Positions 46,011 through 54,407 of a DNA stretch of 64,000 bases are shown one piece after another (position 1 is the first letter of the stretch; the number at the start of each line of letters is the position of its first letter). Source of the DNA: CAZMNF01 sp964567595 (lineage in GTDB: Bacteria; Bipolaricaulota; Bipolaricaulia; RBG-16-55-9). Below the pieces are notes generated by a model, which worked only from the letters and a program-made list of their open reading frames with translations, ran no database searches and was not told the origin of the DNA. A program made the translations under genes and the position numbers. The stretch spans positions 1-64,000 of the forward strand of contig CAZMNF010000002.1 in assembly GCA_964567595.1 (NCBI GenBank), read 5' to 3'.

Positions 46011-46264
46011 GCCCGCTCCAGGCGTCGCATCTCCGCGATGATCGTCTCGAAGATGTGTCGGACGGACTCGGCGTCCAGCGGTCCCTCATTGGCTTCCAGC
46101 AGGCGCTCGACGATGGCCGTCTCTCGATCGGGATCGACAATGGAGGCCCCAGCGTCGGCTTTGGCACGGCCGATTTGCCTGACCGACTCCAGGCGTTGGT
46201 TGAGCAGCCGCAGCAGCTCGGCATCGATCTCGTCGATGTGACGGCGCCGATCGTCGATGCTCAC
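45971..46264 (-). CDS. chorismate mutase (AroQ class)
   Basis: The 97-residue all-helical product converts chorismate to prephenate for Phe/Tyr synthesis. Family residues: Arg in DRRRHIDEIDAELLRLLNQRL, then VRQIGRAKADAGASIVDPDRE with the conserved Lys and Arg-Glu, and VRHIFETIIAEMRRLE at the C-terminus. Start is GTG 46264 with GGAGA upstream. It lies 15 bases downstream of the VWA protein gene and may be read through from it. The last residues overlap the phosphatase gene end. Confidence 0.88.
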   Translation of the reverse strand: MSIDDRRRHIDEIDAELLRLLNQRLESVRQIGRAKADAGASIVDPDRETAIVERLLEANEGPLDAESVRHIFETIIAEMRRLERAYAAAEDSDSDAR

Positions 46265-46279
46265 GGAGCGTGTCTCCGA

Positions 46280-48394
46280 TTATTCGGTCTCGATGCGCGG
46301 ATGGCGCGGCGCGAAGATGCCGTCCGGGTTCGGGATCCCGACCCACACGTGCAGCCCGTAAAGCGTCGGATGCCAGAACGCCAGCGGGGATCCGTCGGCG
46401 TTCTCCGCGGGGGCGTTCGAAGGGTTCGACACCGCTTGTTCGCTGCCGTCCTCAAAGTGGGCCGCCGCGGAACGGCTCGACCAGTCGCTCGCGCGGAAGA
46501 TCTCGACGTCCTCCATCGTTGAGACGAAGCGGACGCCGGCGAGCGTCATCTCCCCCTCGGCGTCCTCGGCGTAGAGCAGAACCGGCGGCTCGTCGAAGGC
46601 CGGCCGACGATCCATAAGGAACTGCTGGTTGACATACGCCTGACCGACGCCGTCGACGAACGGGCCAACCTGCTCGTAGCCGGCGTCTTGGGCAGCACTC
46701 GGCCGCGTGAAGTCGTTCATGAGCGTGTCGAGCTGATTCAGCTGCACGATGGCCGTGACGTCGGCGTTGGTCATGCGGTACTGCGTGCCGGGGATGAAGA
46801 CATCGGCGGCGAAGCGCGCCTGGGCGTCCCGGGCCTCCTCGTCCGTGACGACGCCCTCGTCGAGGTAATAGTCCATCCAGTCGGGGACGCTGGGCGCGCC
46901 ATCGAACGCCGAGTCCGTCGTTGAGACGGGCGCTCCCCGCGGCAGGCCCTCGCGAACGGAGATGCTGACGGTCGCCGCCGAGGCGTTCCCCGCCTCATCC
47001 GTGACCCGCACGCGAACGGTGTAATCCCCCGCAGCGTTGTAGGGATGCCGAGCGGTCGCCTCGGTCGTCTCCTCATCGAACGTGCCGTCGTTGGTCCAGT
47101 CCCATTCGTAAGTGTCGATGTCGTCGTTGGGATCGGATGAGCCGGAGGCGTCGAAGACGATCGCCTCGCCGACCAGCGCCTGGCTGGGCGAGGCGCTCAG
47201 GGCCGGCTGCGGGACTCCCGCGTCGCCGTTGTCGCCCGTCTCCGCCTCGTCACGACCGTCCTCGCCATTGCCGTCCTCCGTCTGGCTGTCGTCGGTGTCC
47301 TCTCCGTCGCCGTCGTCGGTTCCCTCGTCGGGACGGCCGTCGCCCTCGCCGACTTGGATCGTCGGCGATTCCGGAAATTCCACGACGACCCGCTCGCCCT
47401 GCGGGGTCGTGTACTCGAGCTCTGACGGCGCTCGGTTCAGGTCGAACGCCCCCTGCCGCGCGAATCTGACCTGGTAGCGCGTGTGCCAGGCCTCGCCCTC
47501 GAACAGCATAGGCACGCGCCATTGGAGCTGGGTCGCGTCTCGACCGGGCAGGATCGACGGGCCGTTCTCGAGCCCCTGCACGTCGGTGACCGCCCGCGGC
47601 AGCGTCTGGGTGAGCAACAGGTAGCGCGCGGCCACGTGACGATCGCCCTCGCGGAAGATCCGCTCCAGCGCGTCATCGCCATAGCGCTGGAAAAAGCGGC
47701 CATTGGAAGCCTCTCCGACGCGGGACAACACGCTGGTCCGCACCGACGGCGTCGTGCCGATGGCAAAGATGGGCACGTCGTTCTCGCCGGCCCGTTCGGC
47801 CTCAGCAAGCGGATCACGGCCGACCTGAGCCACCCCGTCCGTCGGCGCCACGATCAACGGCGTCGCCTCAGACCGAGCGTTGTCGACGAGCTCGTCAACG
47901 GCAAGCATCAGGCCATCGCCAAGCGCCGTCTGTCGGCCCTCGACGAGCCCGTCGATGGTCTCGCGAATCTCGGCGAACGCATCCCGGTTCTCCCCATCGG
48001 ACCCACCGAGCGAGGTCAGTTCCTGTTCAACCCGAGCCGAATCCGCAAATGAGACGATCCCCACGCGATCGGCGGCCCCGAGGTGGGACACGATCGTGTG
48101 GGCGATCCCCTGGACTCGGTCCAGGTCAACGCTTGCGGATCGATCCAACGCGAGCACCAAGTCAATCGGCCCGTCGTCCGGGTCGGGTTGCGGCCCGATC
48201 ACGGAGAGCTCCACCTCGGCGGGATCGCTCTCGCCGCCCTCGGCGATCGCAATCTCCTCAGGCTCGACGTTCTGTTCAATCTGAATCGCACCGGTCGGCT
48301 GCGCGATCGTGCCCATCGCGACGATCGCCAGCAGAAGCGCCCCGACCGACGCCACACGCCACGACTTATCCCATCTGGGCAACATACGGCGCAT
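46280..48394 (-). CDS. exported VWA and PKD-domain protein
   Basis: The 704-residue product begins at ATG 48394, six bases after GGAGG, with a signal helix (VASVGALLLAIVAMGTIAQ). A von Willebrand A domain (about 75-250) has the metal-ion site residues DRSASV (DxSxS), a Thr in GRQTALGDG and Asp in PTDGVAQVG. A beta region follows, then a 50-residue Asp/Glu/Gly linker (about 365-415), a PKD domain (about 425-510, VFDASGSSDPNDDIDTYEWDWTNDGT) and a C-terminal domain of about 180 residues (YRMTNADVTAIVQLN..., GVGQAYVNQQFL, EPPVLLYAEDAEGEMTLAGV, FWHPTLYGLHVWVGIPNPDG) seen in secreted hypothetical proteins. No anchor is visible. Adhesion or surface function is likely. Confidence 0.87.
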   Translation of the reverse strand: MRRMLPRWDKSWRVASVGALLLAIVAMGTIAQPTGAIQIEQNVEPEEIAIAEGGESDPAEVELSVIGPQPDPDDGPIDLVLALDRSASVDLDRVQGIAHTIVSHLGAADRVGIVSFADSARVEQELTSLGGSDGENRDAFAEIRETIDGLVEGRQTALGDGLMLAVDELVDNARSEATPLIVAPTDGVAQVGRDPLAEAERAGENDVPIFAIGTTPSVRTSVLSRVGEASNGRFFQRYGDDALERIFREGDRHVAARYLLLTQTLPRAVTDVQGLENGPSILPGRDATQLQWRVPMLFEGEAWHTRYQVRFARQGAFDLNRAPSELEYTTPQGERVVVEFPESPTIQVGEGDGRPDEGTDDGDGEDTDDSQTEDGNGEDGRDEAETGDNGDAGVPQPALSASPSQALVGEAIVFDASGSSDPNDDIDTYEWDWTNDGTFDEETTEATARHPYNAAGDYTVRVRVTDEAGNASAATVSISVREGLPRGAPVSTTDSAFDGAPSVPDWMDYYLDEGVVTDEEARDAQARFAADVFIPGTQYRMTNADVTAIVQLNQLDTLMNDFTRPSAAQDAGYEQVGPFVDGVGQAYVNQQFLMDRRPAFDEPPVLLYAEDAEGEMTLAGVRFVSTMEDVEIFRASDWSSRSAAAHFEDGSEQAVSNPSNAPAENADGSPLAFWHPTLYGLHVWVGIPNPDGIFAPRHPRIETE

Positions 48395-48457
48395 CGGCCG
48401 CCTCCACATCGTCAATCACCTCATAAAACAGTCCGCTCACAACGGGCCATCTCGTGG

Positions 48458-48487
48458 ATTCTAGCGCTCTCTGTGAGACCGCTTCAA
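48458..48487 (-). promoter_or_regulatory. promoter of VWA-protein gene
   Basis: Minus strand TTGAAG (rc at 48482-48487), 18 bases, TAGAAT (rc at 48458-48463); leader of about 60 bases with GTGGAGG before ATG 48394. Confidence 0.55.
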
Positions 48488-48501
48488 TCGCGACTGACCA
48501 T

Positions 48502-49191
48502 TCAGTGCTGGACAGCCGACACGTCGAGGCCCCCCACTTTGCGTGCCTGCAACTGGAGATCGAAGCGGGCTTCGATGTGTGCCCGAACGGCGGGCTTGAC
48601 CTCCTCGAGCGAGGTGGGGCGTTGGAGTTCGCGCGCCATGGAGGTCATGACCTCGGGATTGAACCCGCAGGGCGAGATGATGCGAAAGTCGTCCAGATCC
48701 GTGGCGACGTTGAGCGCAAAGCCGTGATAGGTCACCCAGCGTCGCACGGCGATCCCGATGGAGGCGAGCTTGCGGCTCGGCGCCCCGGACGTCCAGACGC
48801 CCGTGGCGCCTTCGGAGCGCTGGGTGGGGATGCCGAAGTCGGCAAGCGCGTCCATGAGGGCCGCTTCCAGGTCGCGCAGATAGCGGTGCAGGTCGCGGCG
48901 CCCGCCCGACAGCTTCAAAATGGGATAGCCGACGAGCTGGCCCGGCCCGTGATACGTCGCCTGGCCGCCGCGCTCGATCTCGTAGACGGGCACGTCTCCA
49001 TCGGTTGCCAGCGCGGTGGACGCGTCGGGTTGGCGGTGGCGCCCGAGCGTCACCACGGGCGGGTGTTCGACGAGCACGAGCGCATCCGGGACCCGCTCCC
49101 GGATGCGCTCGGTCACGAGTGCTTTCTGGAAATCCCAGACCTCGGCGAAGTCGCGCCGCCCGAGGTCGATCAACCAGGCGTCGCGGGTCAC
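48502..49191 (-). CDS. lipB: octanoyltransferase LipB
   Basis: The 229-residue enzyme moves octanoyl from acyl-carrier protein to the lipoyl domains of 2-oxoacid dehydrogenases. Motifs: LVLVEHPPVVTLGRH, ERGGQATYHGPGQLVGYPI, catalytic Lys in SRKLASIGIAVRRW and catalytic Cys in SPCGFNPEVMTSM. The N- and C-terminal lengths are normal. It starts four bases after the stop of the E2 acyltransferase gene, the very protein whose lipoyl domain it would modify. No lipA is seen in the window. Confidence 0.95.
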   Translation of the reverse strand: MTRDAWLIDLGRRDFAEVWDFQKALVTERIRERVPDALVLVEHPPVVTLGRHRQPDASTALATDGDVPVYEIERGGQATYHGPGQLVGYPILKLSGGRRDLHRYLRDLEAALMDALADFGIPTQRSEGATGVWTSGAPSRKLASIGIAVRRWVTYHGFALNVATDLDDFRIISPCGFNPEVMTSMARELQRPTSLEEVKPAVRAHIEARFDLQLQARKVGGLDVSAVQH

Positions 49192-49195
49192 CCCA

Positions 49196-50566
49196 TCAGG
49201 CGCCCACCATGAGCCACTTGGGATTCTCCAAGAACGCCTTGACGTCCTTGGCGAACGCCGCGCCGACGTGGCCGTCGACCAACCGATGGTCGAAGGACAG
49301 CGCCAACATCATCTGCTGGCGAACGACGATCTCGTCGTCGACGACGGCCGGCTTCTTCTTGATCTCGTGCACGCCGAGGATCGCCGACTCGGGCGTGTTG
49401 ACCACGGGCGTGGAGAGCATGCCGCCCTGGGCCCCGAGGCTGGTGATGGTGAACGTGCCGCCCTGCAGATCCTCGGGGCTGACCTTCGCTTCGCGGGCCA
49501 GGCCGGCGAGCCGCTCGATCTCCGCGGCGATCTCCAGCATGCTCATCATGTCGGCGTTCTTGACCACGGGGACCATCAGTCCCTGCTGGGTCGCGGTGGC
49601 GACGCCGATGTTGTAGTAGTGCTTGAAGACGATCTCCTCGTTCTCGTGATCGAGCGAGGCGTTGACATAGGGGTGCTTCTTCAGCGCCGCGACGCAGGCC
49701 TTGACGATAAAGGGCAGATACGTCAGCTTGACGCCCTGCTCCTTGGCGGTCTCCTTGAGGCTCTCCCGCACGCTGACCAACTCGGTCACGTCGAGCTCGT
49801 CGACGTAGGTAAAGTGCGCGGCCGTGTCCTTGGCTTCGCGCATGTGGTCGGAGATGCGGCGACGCATGCCGCGCAGCGGAACGCGATCCTCCTGCTGCTC
49901 GCCGCGAACCTGCGGTCGTTCGGGAGCCGAGGGCATCGTGGAGACCGGCTCGCGCGTCTCCGCAGGCTGCGATGGCTGGGCCGGCGCCGCTTCGGGTTCG
50001 CGCGCCTCTTCGGATGGAGCCGCGGCGGGGGCGCCGCCCTCGGCGAACGCCCGAACGTCGTCGTCGGTCACCCGTCCGGCGGGACCGGAGCCCTGGACTT
50101 GGGCAATGTCGACGCCGAGCTCGCGGGCCAGCTTGCGCGTGGCGGGCGTGGCCAGGACGCGGCCTTGAGGCGGCGCAGGCTGTTGGCCATCGCCTGAGGC
50201 CGCCGGGGCGGCCGTCTCGGCTGCGGCCGCCGCGCCCGAGGTTGAGTCTTGGCCGTCGCTCGCCTCGGCCGCTTCGGCCGGTTCCGCGGGCTCGGCGGCG
50301 GGAGCGCCTTCGGAGGGCACCTCCTCGCCCTCGTCGCCGATCACGAGAATGACCGACCCGACTTCGACGATGTCGCCCTCCTCGGCGTAGCGCTTCAACA
50401 GCACGCCCGAGCGGGGCGCCGGAATCTCCACGGTCGCCTTGTCGGTCATCACCTCGACGATCGACTGGTCCTCCTCGATCTCGTCGCCTTCCTCAACGAG
50501 CCACTGGACGATCTCGCCCTCGTGGACCCCCTCACCGACGTCGGGCAGCTTGAATTCCAATGCCAT
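49196..50566 (-). CDS. dihydrolipoamide acyltransferase (2-oxoacid dehydrogenase E2)
   Basis: The 456-residue product has one N-terminal lipoyl domain (about 1-78; lipoyl Lys in EVMTDKATVEIPA), an Ala/Glu/Pro-rich linker, a peripheral-subunit-binding domain (about 135-170, ATPATRKLARELGVDIAQVQGSGPAGRVTDDDV), a second linker and the catalytic acetyltransferase core with SFDHRLVDGHVG near the C-terminus (His and Asp). A single lipoyl domain and the LPDVGEGVHEGEIVQW start resemble branched-chain or 2-oxoglutarate E2 more than pyruvate E2, but this is not decisive. No E1 or E3 genes are adjacent. It forms an operon with lipB. Confidence 0.93.
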   Translation of the reverse strand: MALEFKLPDVGEGVHEGEIVQWLVEEGDEIEEDQSIVEVMTDKATVEIPAPRSGVLLKRYAEEGDIVEVGSVILVIGDEGEEVPSEGAPAAEPAEPAEAAEASDGQDSTSGAAAAAETAAPAASGDGQQPAPPQGRVLATPATRKLARELGVDIAQVQGSGPAGRVTDDDVRAFAEGGAPAAAPSEEAREPEAAPAQPSQPAETREPVSTMPSAPERPQVRGEQQEDRVPLRGMRRRISDHMREAKDTAAHFTYVDELDVTELVSVRESLKETAKEQGVKLTYLPFIVKACVAALKKHPYVNASLDHENEEIVFKHYYNIGVATATQQGLMVPVVKNADMMSMLEIAAEIERLAGLAREAKVSPEDLQGGTFTITSLGAQGGMLSTPVVNTPESAILGVHEIKKKPAVVDDEIVVRQQMMLALSFDHRLVDGHVGAAFAKDVKAFLENPKWLMVGA

Positions 50567-50685
50567 CTCGGGCCATCACTCCTCGGAAAATGTCCAAACA
50601 AACGCCATGGTAGCGAACGGATTCCATCAAGCCAAGGGAGAGACCCTGCTTTGTAGGGCCGTGGGTGGATTGATGATGAGCCTTC

Positions 50686-50962
50686 GATGATCTTGCGGCG
50701 GATGACGGCGCTCAGATAGTCGATAATCATGACCGTCACGACCACGACGAGGAGATACAGACCGACCTCGGGCCAGCGCCCCTGTCGCACGGCTCGAAGA
50801 ATGACGGCGCCAATGCCGCCAGCCCCGACGATCCCCAGGACGGTGGCCGCGCGAACGTTGATCTCAAAGCGGTAGATCGCCATGGCGAGAAACTCCGGGA
50901 TGACTTGGGGCAAAACGGCATAGCGGAATCGGACCGCCCCCGCAGCTTCAGTCTGTTTGGGC
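50686..50962 (-). pseudogene. remnant of phosphonate ABC permease gene phnE
   Basis: About 92 codons translate to the C-terminal end of a PhnE-type permease: RYAVLPQVIPEFLAMAIYRFEINVRAATVLGIVGAGGIG (in two pieces) matches the EAA/C-terminal region of phosphonate permeases, ending DYLSAVIRRKII. Upstream, in frame, a stop (TAA) lies within a few codons of where homology ends, and the rest of the permease plus phnC/phnD are missing. The proper stop codon is also absent: the frame runs on into unrelated sequence. AT-rich DNA (50965-51020) borders the 5' break. I read it as a decayed fragment left by a deletion. Confidence 0.72.
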
Positions 50963-51051
50963 GTTTAATGTTCCTGATAGATTTAGCGTGATATATAGTA
51001 TAGATACAAACGGACCACTCGTCGAGTTGAATTGCCCATGGCGGCGCGGAA

Positions 51052-51678
51052 CTAGCCGCGCAATTCGCGCTCGATGTCGGTCCAACTGCGCACGACAACG
51101 ACCGACGGATGGCTCGCGGCAAGGTCACCCTCGGGGATGAGGCCGAGTTCGGCCGTCAGAATGGGCCGCATTCCGCATTCCCCATAGAGTTCGCCCTCGT
51201 ACGGCAGGTCGCCGATACCGGCCAGGGGACGTTCACGCTCGCAGATCGCGCTCAGGGCATCGCGCTTGTAGGCCGTATCGCCCAGGCCACGCTGCGGCTT
51301 CATGCGCAACTCAACGTGGTCCGCGTCCGGAGCGGGGAATCCGTGTCGTCGCAGCCACGTTTCCGTGCCGGCACGCATGGAGTCGCCGTCGCCGTCGTGT
51401 CGCCCTGTGAGGTAGACGAGCCGATGGCCCGCTTCGGTCCAAGCGCGGAGGACCTCGGCGGCGCGAGGCATCGGCTCGTCCAAGTCCACAAAACGCTCCG
51501 AGAGGAAAACTCGGAAGAGTCGCCGGCGTTCGTCATCGCTGACGTGGGGCTTGAAGCCGCCATAGTCGGCAAGCGCCGTCGGGACGAGCTCCGGACGGCC
51601 GATCGCTTCCAGCGAGCGGGCCAGGCGCGGACGGGCATCGGCGATGGTGTTGTCGATGTCGCAGACGAGCGTCCTCAT
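51052..51678 (-). CDS. HAD-superfamily hydrolase
   Basis: The 208-residue product has motif I LVCDIDNTIAD (nucleophile and acid Asp), motif II LVYLTGRHDGD (Thr), a Lys in MKPQRGLGDTAYKRDAL and motif III GIGDLPYEGELYGECG (GxGDxxxE). The helical segment between about 25 and 70 would be the cap. This is the acid phosphatase/nucleotidase-like branch of HAD enzymes. ATG 51678 overlaps the stop of the HD-domain gene upstream (ATGA), so the two are translationally coupled; a joint role in nucleotide or phosphate-ester turnover is possible. The 5' region of the longer frame is antisense to the HD gene and not coding. Confidence 0.82.
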   Translation of the reverse strand: MRTLVCDIDNTIADARPRLARSLEAIGRPELVPTALADYGGFKPHVSDDERRRLFRVFLSERFVDLDEPMPRAAEVLRAWTEAGHRLVYLTGRHDGDGDSMRAGTETWLRRHGFPAPDADHVELRMKPQRGLGDTAYKRDALSAICERERPLAGIGDLPYEGELYGECGMRPILTAELGLIPEGDLAASHPSVVVVRSWTDIERELRG

Positions 51679-52973
51679 CCCAGCAGTGCCTCGACCTCCG
51701 GACGGAGCTCCGCCGGCAGGCAGAGCCGATCGTGGGTGGTGACGCGATTGGTGATCGCGCCGATCAGCTCGGAGTGTTCGCTCAGCTCGTACAGACGCAT
51801 GCGTCGATCGACGAGGTAGATGCTCTCGCTGACTTCGTCGCGCGCGGCGTGGAAAAGCCCGTCGCTGTACGGGTCGCTGACGGCCCGATCGAGGACGAGA
51901 TAGTAGCGCGGGTCGAACCCTGCCGCCTGGGCCGCGTCGGCGATCTCGGCGCGCTGCATTTCGTAGCGACCCGGCTCGATCGGGATCGTTTTGAAGATCT
52001 GTCGACGCAGAAAGCGGGTTGCAAGATCGGCGAGCACGGGGTCGGCCGCTTGGGCCCACTGTCGCACGGCGTAGACGAGCGAAACGTCGTCGAGCTGGAC
52101 GAACTCCTCGGCGGTCAGCGTGCGGACATTGCGCAGCATCTTCCGCAGGGGCTCAGAAAGAAACAGGCGATCGCCGGCCTCGAGCAGATCGGCCGCGCGC
52201 TGGAGCAGGCGAATGAGCATGGCGGAGGCGGCACGGCCCGTCTTGTGGTGATAGACCTGCTGGTACATGTAGTAACGGGCGAGGACGTAGCTTTCCACGG
52301 CCCGGACGCCCTTGTCCCGGTCGACGGCGATCTCCCAATCGTCAGCTCGCGGCACGATGCGGAGGCTGTGCAGGAGCCATTCCAGATCGAACCGCCCGTA
52401 GCCGACGCCCGTGTGGACGCTGTCGCGCAGGAGATAGTCCATGCGGTCGACGTCCAATTGGCTGGAGATCAGCTTGACCGCAAACGACGGCTTGAACGTC
52501 CGCTCCACGATCTGGGCGATCCATTCGGGGTAGTCGGGATGGGCCCCCCGCAGGACCTGATGGACGTCGCTGCTCGGATCGCGCAACAGGCGAACGGTCC
52601 AGCGCTCGTGGTGCTCGCCGGCAAAGTTTTCTAACAGGTGCGAGAACGGATAGTGGCCGATGTCGTGGCAAAGACTCGCCGCGAGCATCAGCTCGCGATG
52701 CGCGCGCAACGCCGCCACGAGCTCTTGATACGACGGGTCGACCTCGAGCGTCGTCATCCGCTCGATGACCCGCTTCATCAGGTACGTTGCGCCCAACGAA
52801 TGGGAAAAACGGTTGTGGTCGGCCCCGGGGTAGACGACGTAGCCGGTCCCCATGAGCTTGATGTTGCGCAGTCGTTGCACCTCGCGCGTCTCGATGAGCT
52901 CCAGCACGAGCCGGTCGTGATCCTGATCGAAGCCGAGCAGGTTGTGGACGGGATCGCGGAAGACTTTGTCCAT
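51675..52973 (-). CDS. HD-domain phosphohydrolase (dNTPase-like, YwfO type)
   Basis: The 432-residue product has the HD metal site spread as in dNTP triphosphohydrolases: His in RFSHSLGATYLM, the HD pair in CHDIGHYPFSHLLE and a later Asp in QLDVDRMDYLLRDSV. It begins KVFRDPVHNLLGF, as YwfO/SAMHD1-like proteins do. Substrates are likely dNTPs or related phosphate compounds. ATG 52973 lies 10 bases after a TAGGCT box, giving leaderless geometry; a much longer frame upstream overlaps the isocitrate dehydrogenase gene and its promoter and is not coding. It is coupled to the HAD gene downstream. Confidence 0.9.
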   Translation of the reverse strand: MDKVFRDPVHNLLGFDQDHDRLVLELIETREVQRLRNIKLMGTGYVVYPGADHNRFSHSLGATYLMKRVIERMTTLEVDPSYQELVAALRAHRELMLAASLCHDIGHYPFSHLLENFAGEHHERWTVRLLRDPSSDVHQVLRGAHPDYPEWIAQIVERTFKPSFAVKLISSQLDVDRMDYLLRDSVHTGVGYGRFDLEWLLHSLRIVPRADDWEIAVDRDKGVRAVESYVLARYYMYQQVYHHKTGRAASAMLIRLLQRAADLLEAGDRLFLSEPLRKMLRNVRTLTAEEFVQLDDVSLVYAVRQWAQAADPVLADLATRFLRRQIFKTIPIEPGRYEMQRAEIADAAQAAGFDPRYYLVLDRAVSDPYSDGLFHAARDEVSESIYLVDRRMRLYELSEHSELIGAITNRVTTHDRLCLPAELRPEVEALLG

Positions 52974-52983
52974 GGCGCGCTCA

Positions 52984-53012
52984 AGCCTACACGGGATCGC
53001 CGACGTTGTCGA
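52984..53012 (-). promoter_or_regulatory. promoter of HD-domain gene, leaderless geometry
   Basis: Minus strand TCGACA (rc at 53007-53012), 17 bases, TAGGCT (rc at 52984-52989), then 10 bases to the ATG at 52973. Confidence 0.5.
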
Positions 53013-53079
53013 CAGATGCGGGATCGCGTCCACACGCTCGAAGCTGTCCCACGTTGACGGCCCACTGACGGAATCAAGC

Positions 53080-53109
53080 TTGATGGCAACCTGGCGCGTG
53101 GAGTAGGCT
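53080..53109 (+). promoter_or_regulatory. icd promoter
   Basis: TTGATG (53080-53085), 18 bases, TAGGCT (53104-53109). Leader of about 40 bases with AGGAGGAGG before ATG 53157. The -10 hexamer is the same as in the divergent HD-gene promoter. Confidence 0.5.
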
Positions 53110-53156
53110 CTCAGAGGGAATTGTCCGCTTATCCCGCAGGAGGAGGCATTGCGCGC

Positions 53157-54407
53157 ATGAGCCAGTACGACGCCGCTCAGGTTCCGGACGTTGGCGAACG
53201 GATCACGTCGTCCCATGGCCGACTGAACGTGCCTGATCGTCCTGTTGTGCCCTTTATCCAGGGCGACGGCATCGGCACCGACATCTGGCCTGCCGCGAAG
53301 CGCGTCATCGACGCCGCCGTCGAGACCGCCTACGGGGGCCAGCGCCAGATCGAGTGGATGGAGATCTTCGCCGGCGAAAAGGGCCAGGAGGCCACGGGCG
53401 AGGTCTTGCCGACCGCGACCTTCGACGCCATCCGCGACTTCAAAGTGGCCATCAAGGGGCCCCTGACGACGCCCGTCGGCTCGGGGTATCGCAGCCTCAA
53501 CGTGACGCTGCGCAAGGTGCTCGACCTCTATGCCTGCATCCGCCCCGTCCGCTACATTCCCGGCATGCCGAGCCCGCTCAAGGAGCCCGAGAAGGTCGAC
53601 ATGGTCGTCTTTCGCGAAAACACCGAGGACGTCTACTCGGGGATCGAGTGGGAGCAAGGCTCCGCCGAGGCCAAGCGGGTGCTCGAGTATCTCCACGACG
53701 AGTTCGGCATCGACGTTCGGGCCGATTCGGGCCTCGGCGTCAAGCCGATGAGCGTCCACGGCTCCAAACGCCTTGTCCGCAAGGCGATCCAGTACGCCCT
53801 CCAGCGCAACCGCCAGAGCGTAACGCTCGTCCACAAGGGAAATATCATGAAATTCACCGAGGGCGCGTTCATGCAGTGGGGCTACGATCTGGCGTCCGAC
53901 GAATTCCCCGAGGACACGATCACCGAGGATGACGTCTGGGAGCATCACGGCGGCGAGCCGCCCGCTGGCAAAGTCGTCATGAAGGACCGGATCGCCGACA
54001 TCATGTTCCAGCACGCGCTCACGCGCGCCGACGAGTTCGACGTGCTGGCAACGCCCAACCTCAACGGGGACTATCTGAGCGACGCGTGCGCCGCGATGGT
54101 CGGCGGCGTCGGCATCGCGGCCGGCGCCAACATCGGCGATGAGATCGGGCTTTTTGAGGCAACTCACGGGTCGGCGCCGAAGCATGCCGGAAAGGACAAG
54201 GCCAACCCGACGGCCATGTTGCTCTCCGGCGTGCTGATGCTCGAACACATGGGCTGGGACGAGGCGGCCCAGTCCATCCAGGACGCCATCGACGCCACGA
54301 TCAGCCAGAAGCGCGTCACCTATGACCTCGAACGCCAGATGGACGGGGCCGAGAAACTGGCCGCCAGCGAGTACGCCGAAGCCATCGTGGAAAACCTGTC
54401 AGCATGA
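53157..54407 (+). CDS. icd: isocitrate dehydrogenase (NADP type)
   Basis: The 416-residue product oxidises isocitrate to 2-oxoglutarate in the TCA cycle. Family residues: PFIQGDGIGTDIWPAA near the N-terminus, the substrate loop VGSGYRSLNVTLRKVLDLYACIRPVRY (with the regulatory Ser and the Arg cluster), YSGIEWEQG, the Lys-Tyr region, NLNGDYLSDACAAMVGGVGIAAGANIG with the metal-binding Asp, and ATHGSAPKHAGKDKANP, where a Lys-containing segment is expected to contact the NADP phosphate. Size and pattern match the homodimeric E. coli type. ATG 53157 is preferred over earlier frame starts because AGGAGGAGG precedes it. The downstream gene overlaps by four bases. Confidence 0.95.
   Translation: MSQYDAAQVPDVGERITSSHGRLNVPDRPVVPFIQGDGIGTDIWPAAKRVIDAAVETAYGGQRQIEWMEIFAGEKGQEATGEVLPTATFDAIRDFKVAIKGPLTTPVGSGYRSLNVTLRKVLDLYACIRPVRYIPGMPSPLKEPEKVDMVVFRENTEDVYSGIEWEQGSAEAKRVLEYLHDEFGIDVRADSGLGVKPMSVHGSKRLVRKAIQYALQRNRQSVTLVHKGNIMKFTEGAFMQWGYDLASDEFPEDTITEDDVWEHHGGEPPAGKVVMKDRIADIMFQHALTRADEFDVLATPNLNGDYLSDACAAMVGGVGIAAGANIGDEIGLFEATHGSAPKHAGKDKANPTAMLLSGVLMLEHMGWDEAAQSIQDAIDATISQKRVTYDLERQMDGAEKLAASEYAEAIVENLSA

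Noticed and set aside
53110..54248. Upstream extension of the HD-domain gene (857 codons in total)
   Set aside because: The extension runs antisense through isocitrate dehydrogenase and its promoter; the HD protein has a family-like start at 52973 with its own -10 box.
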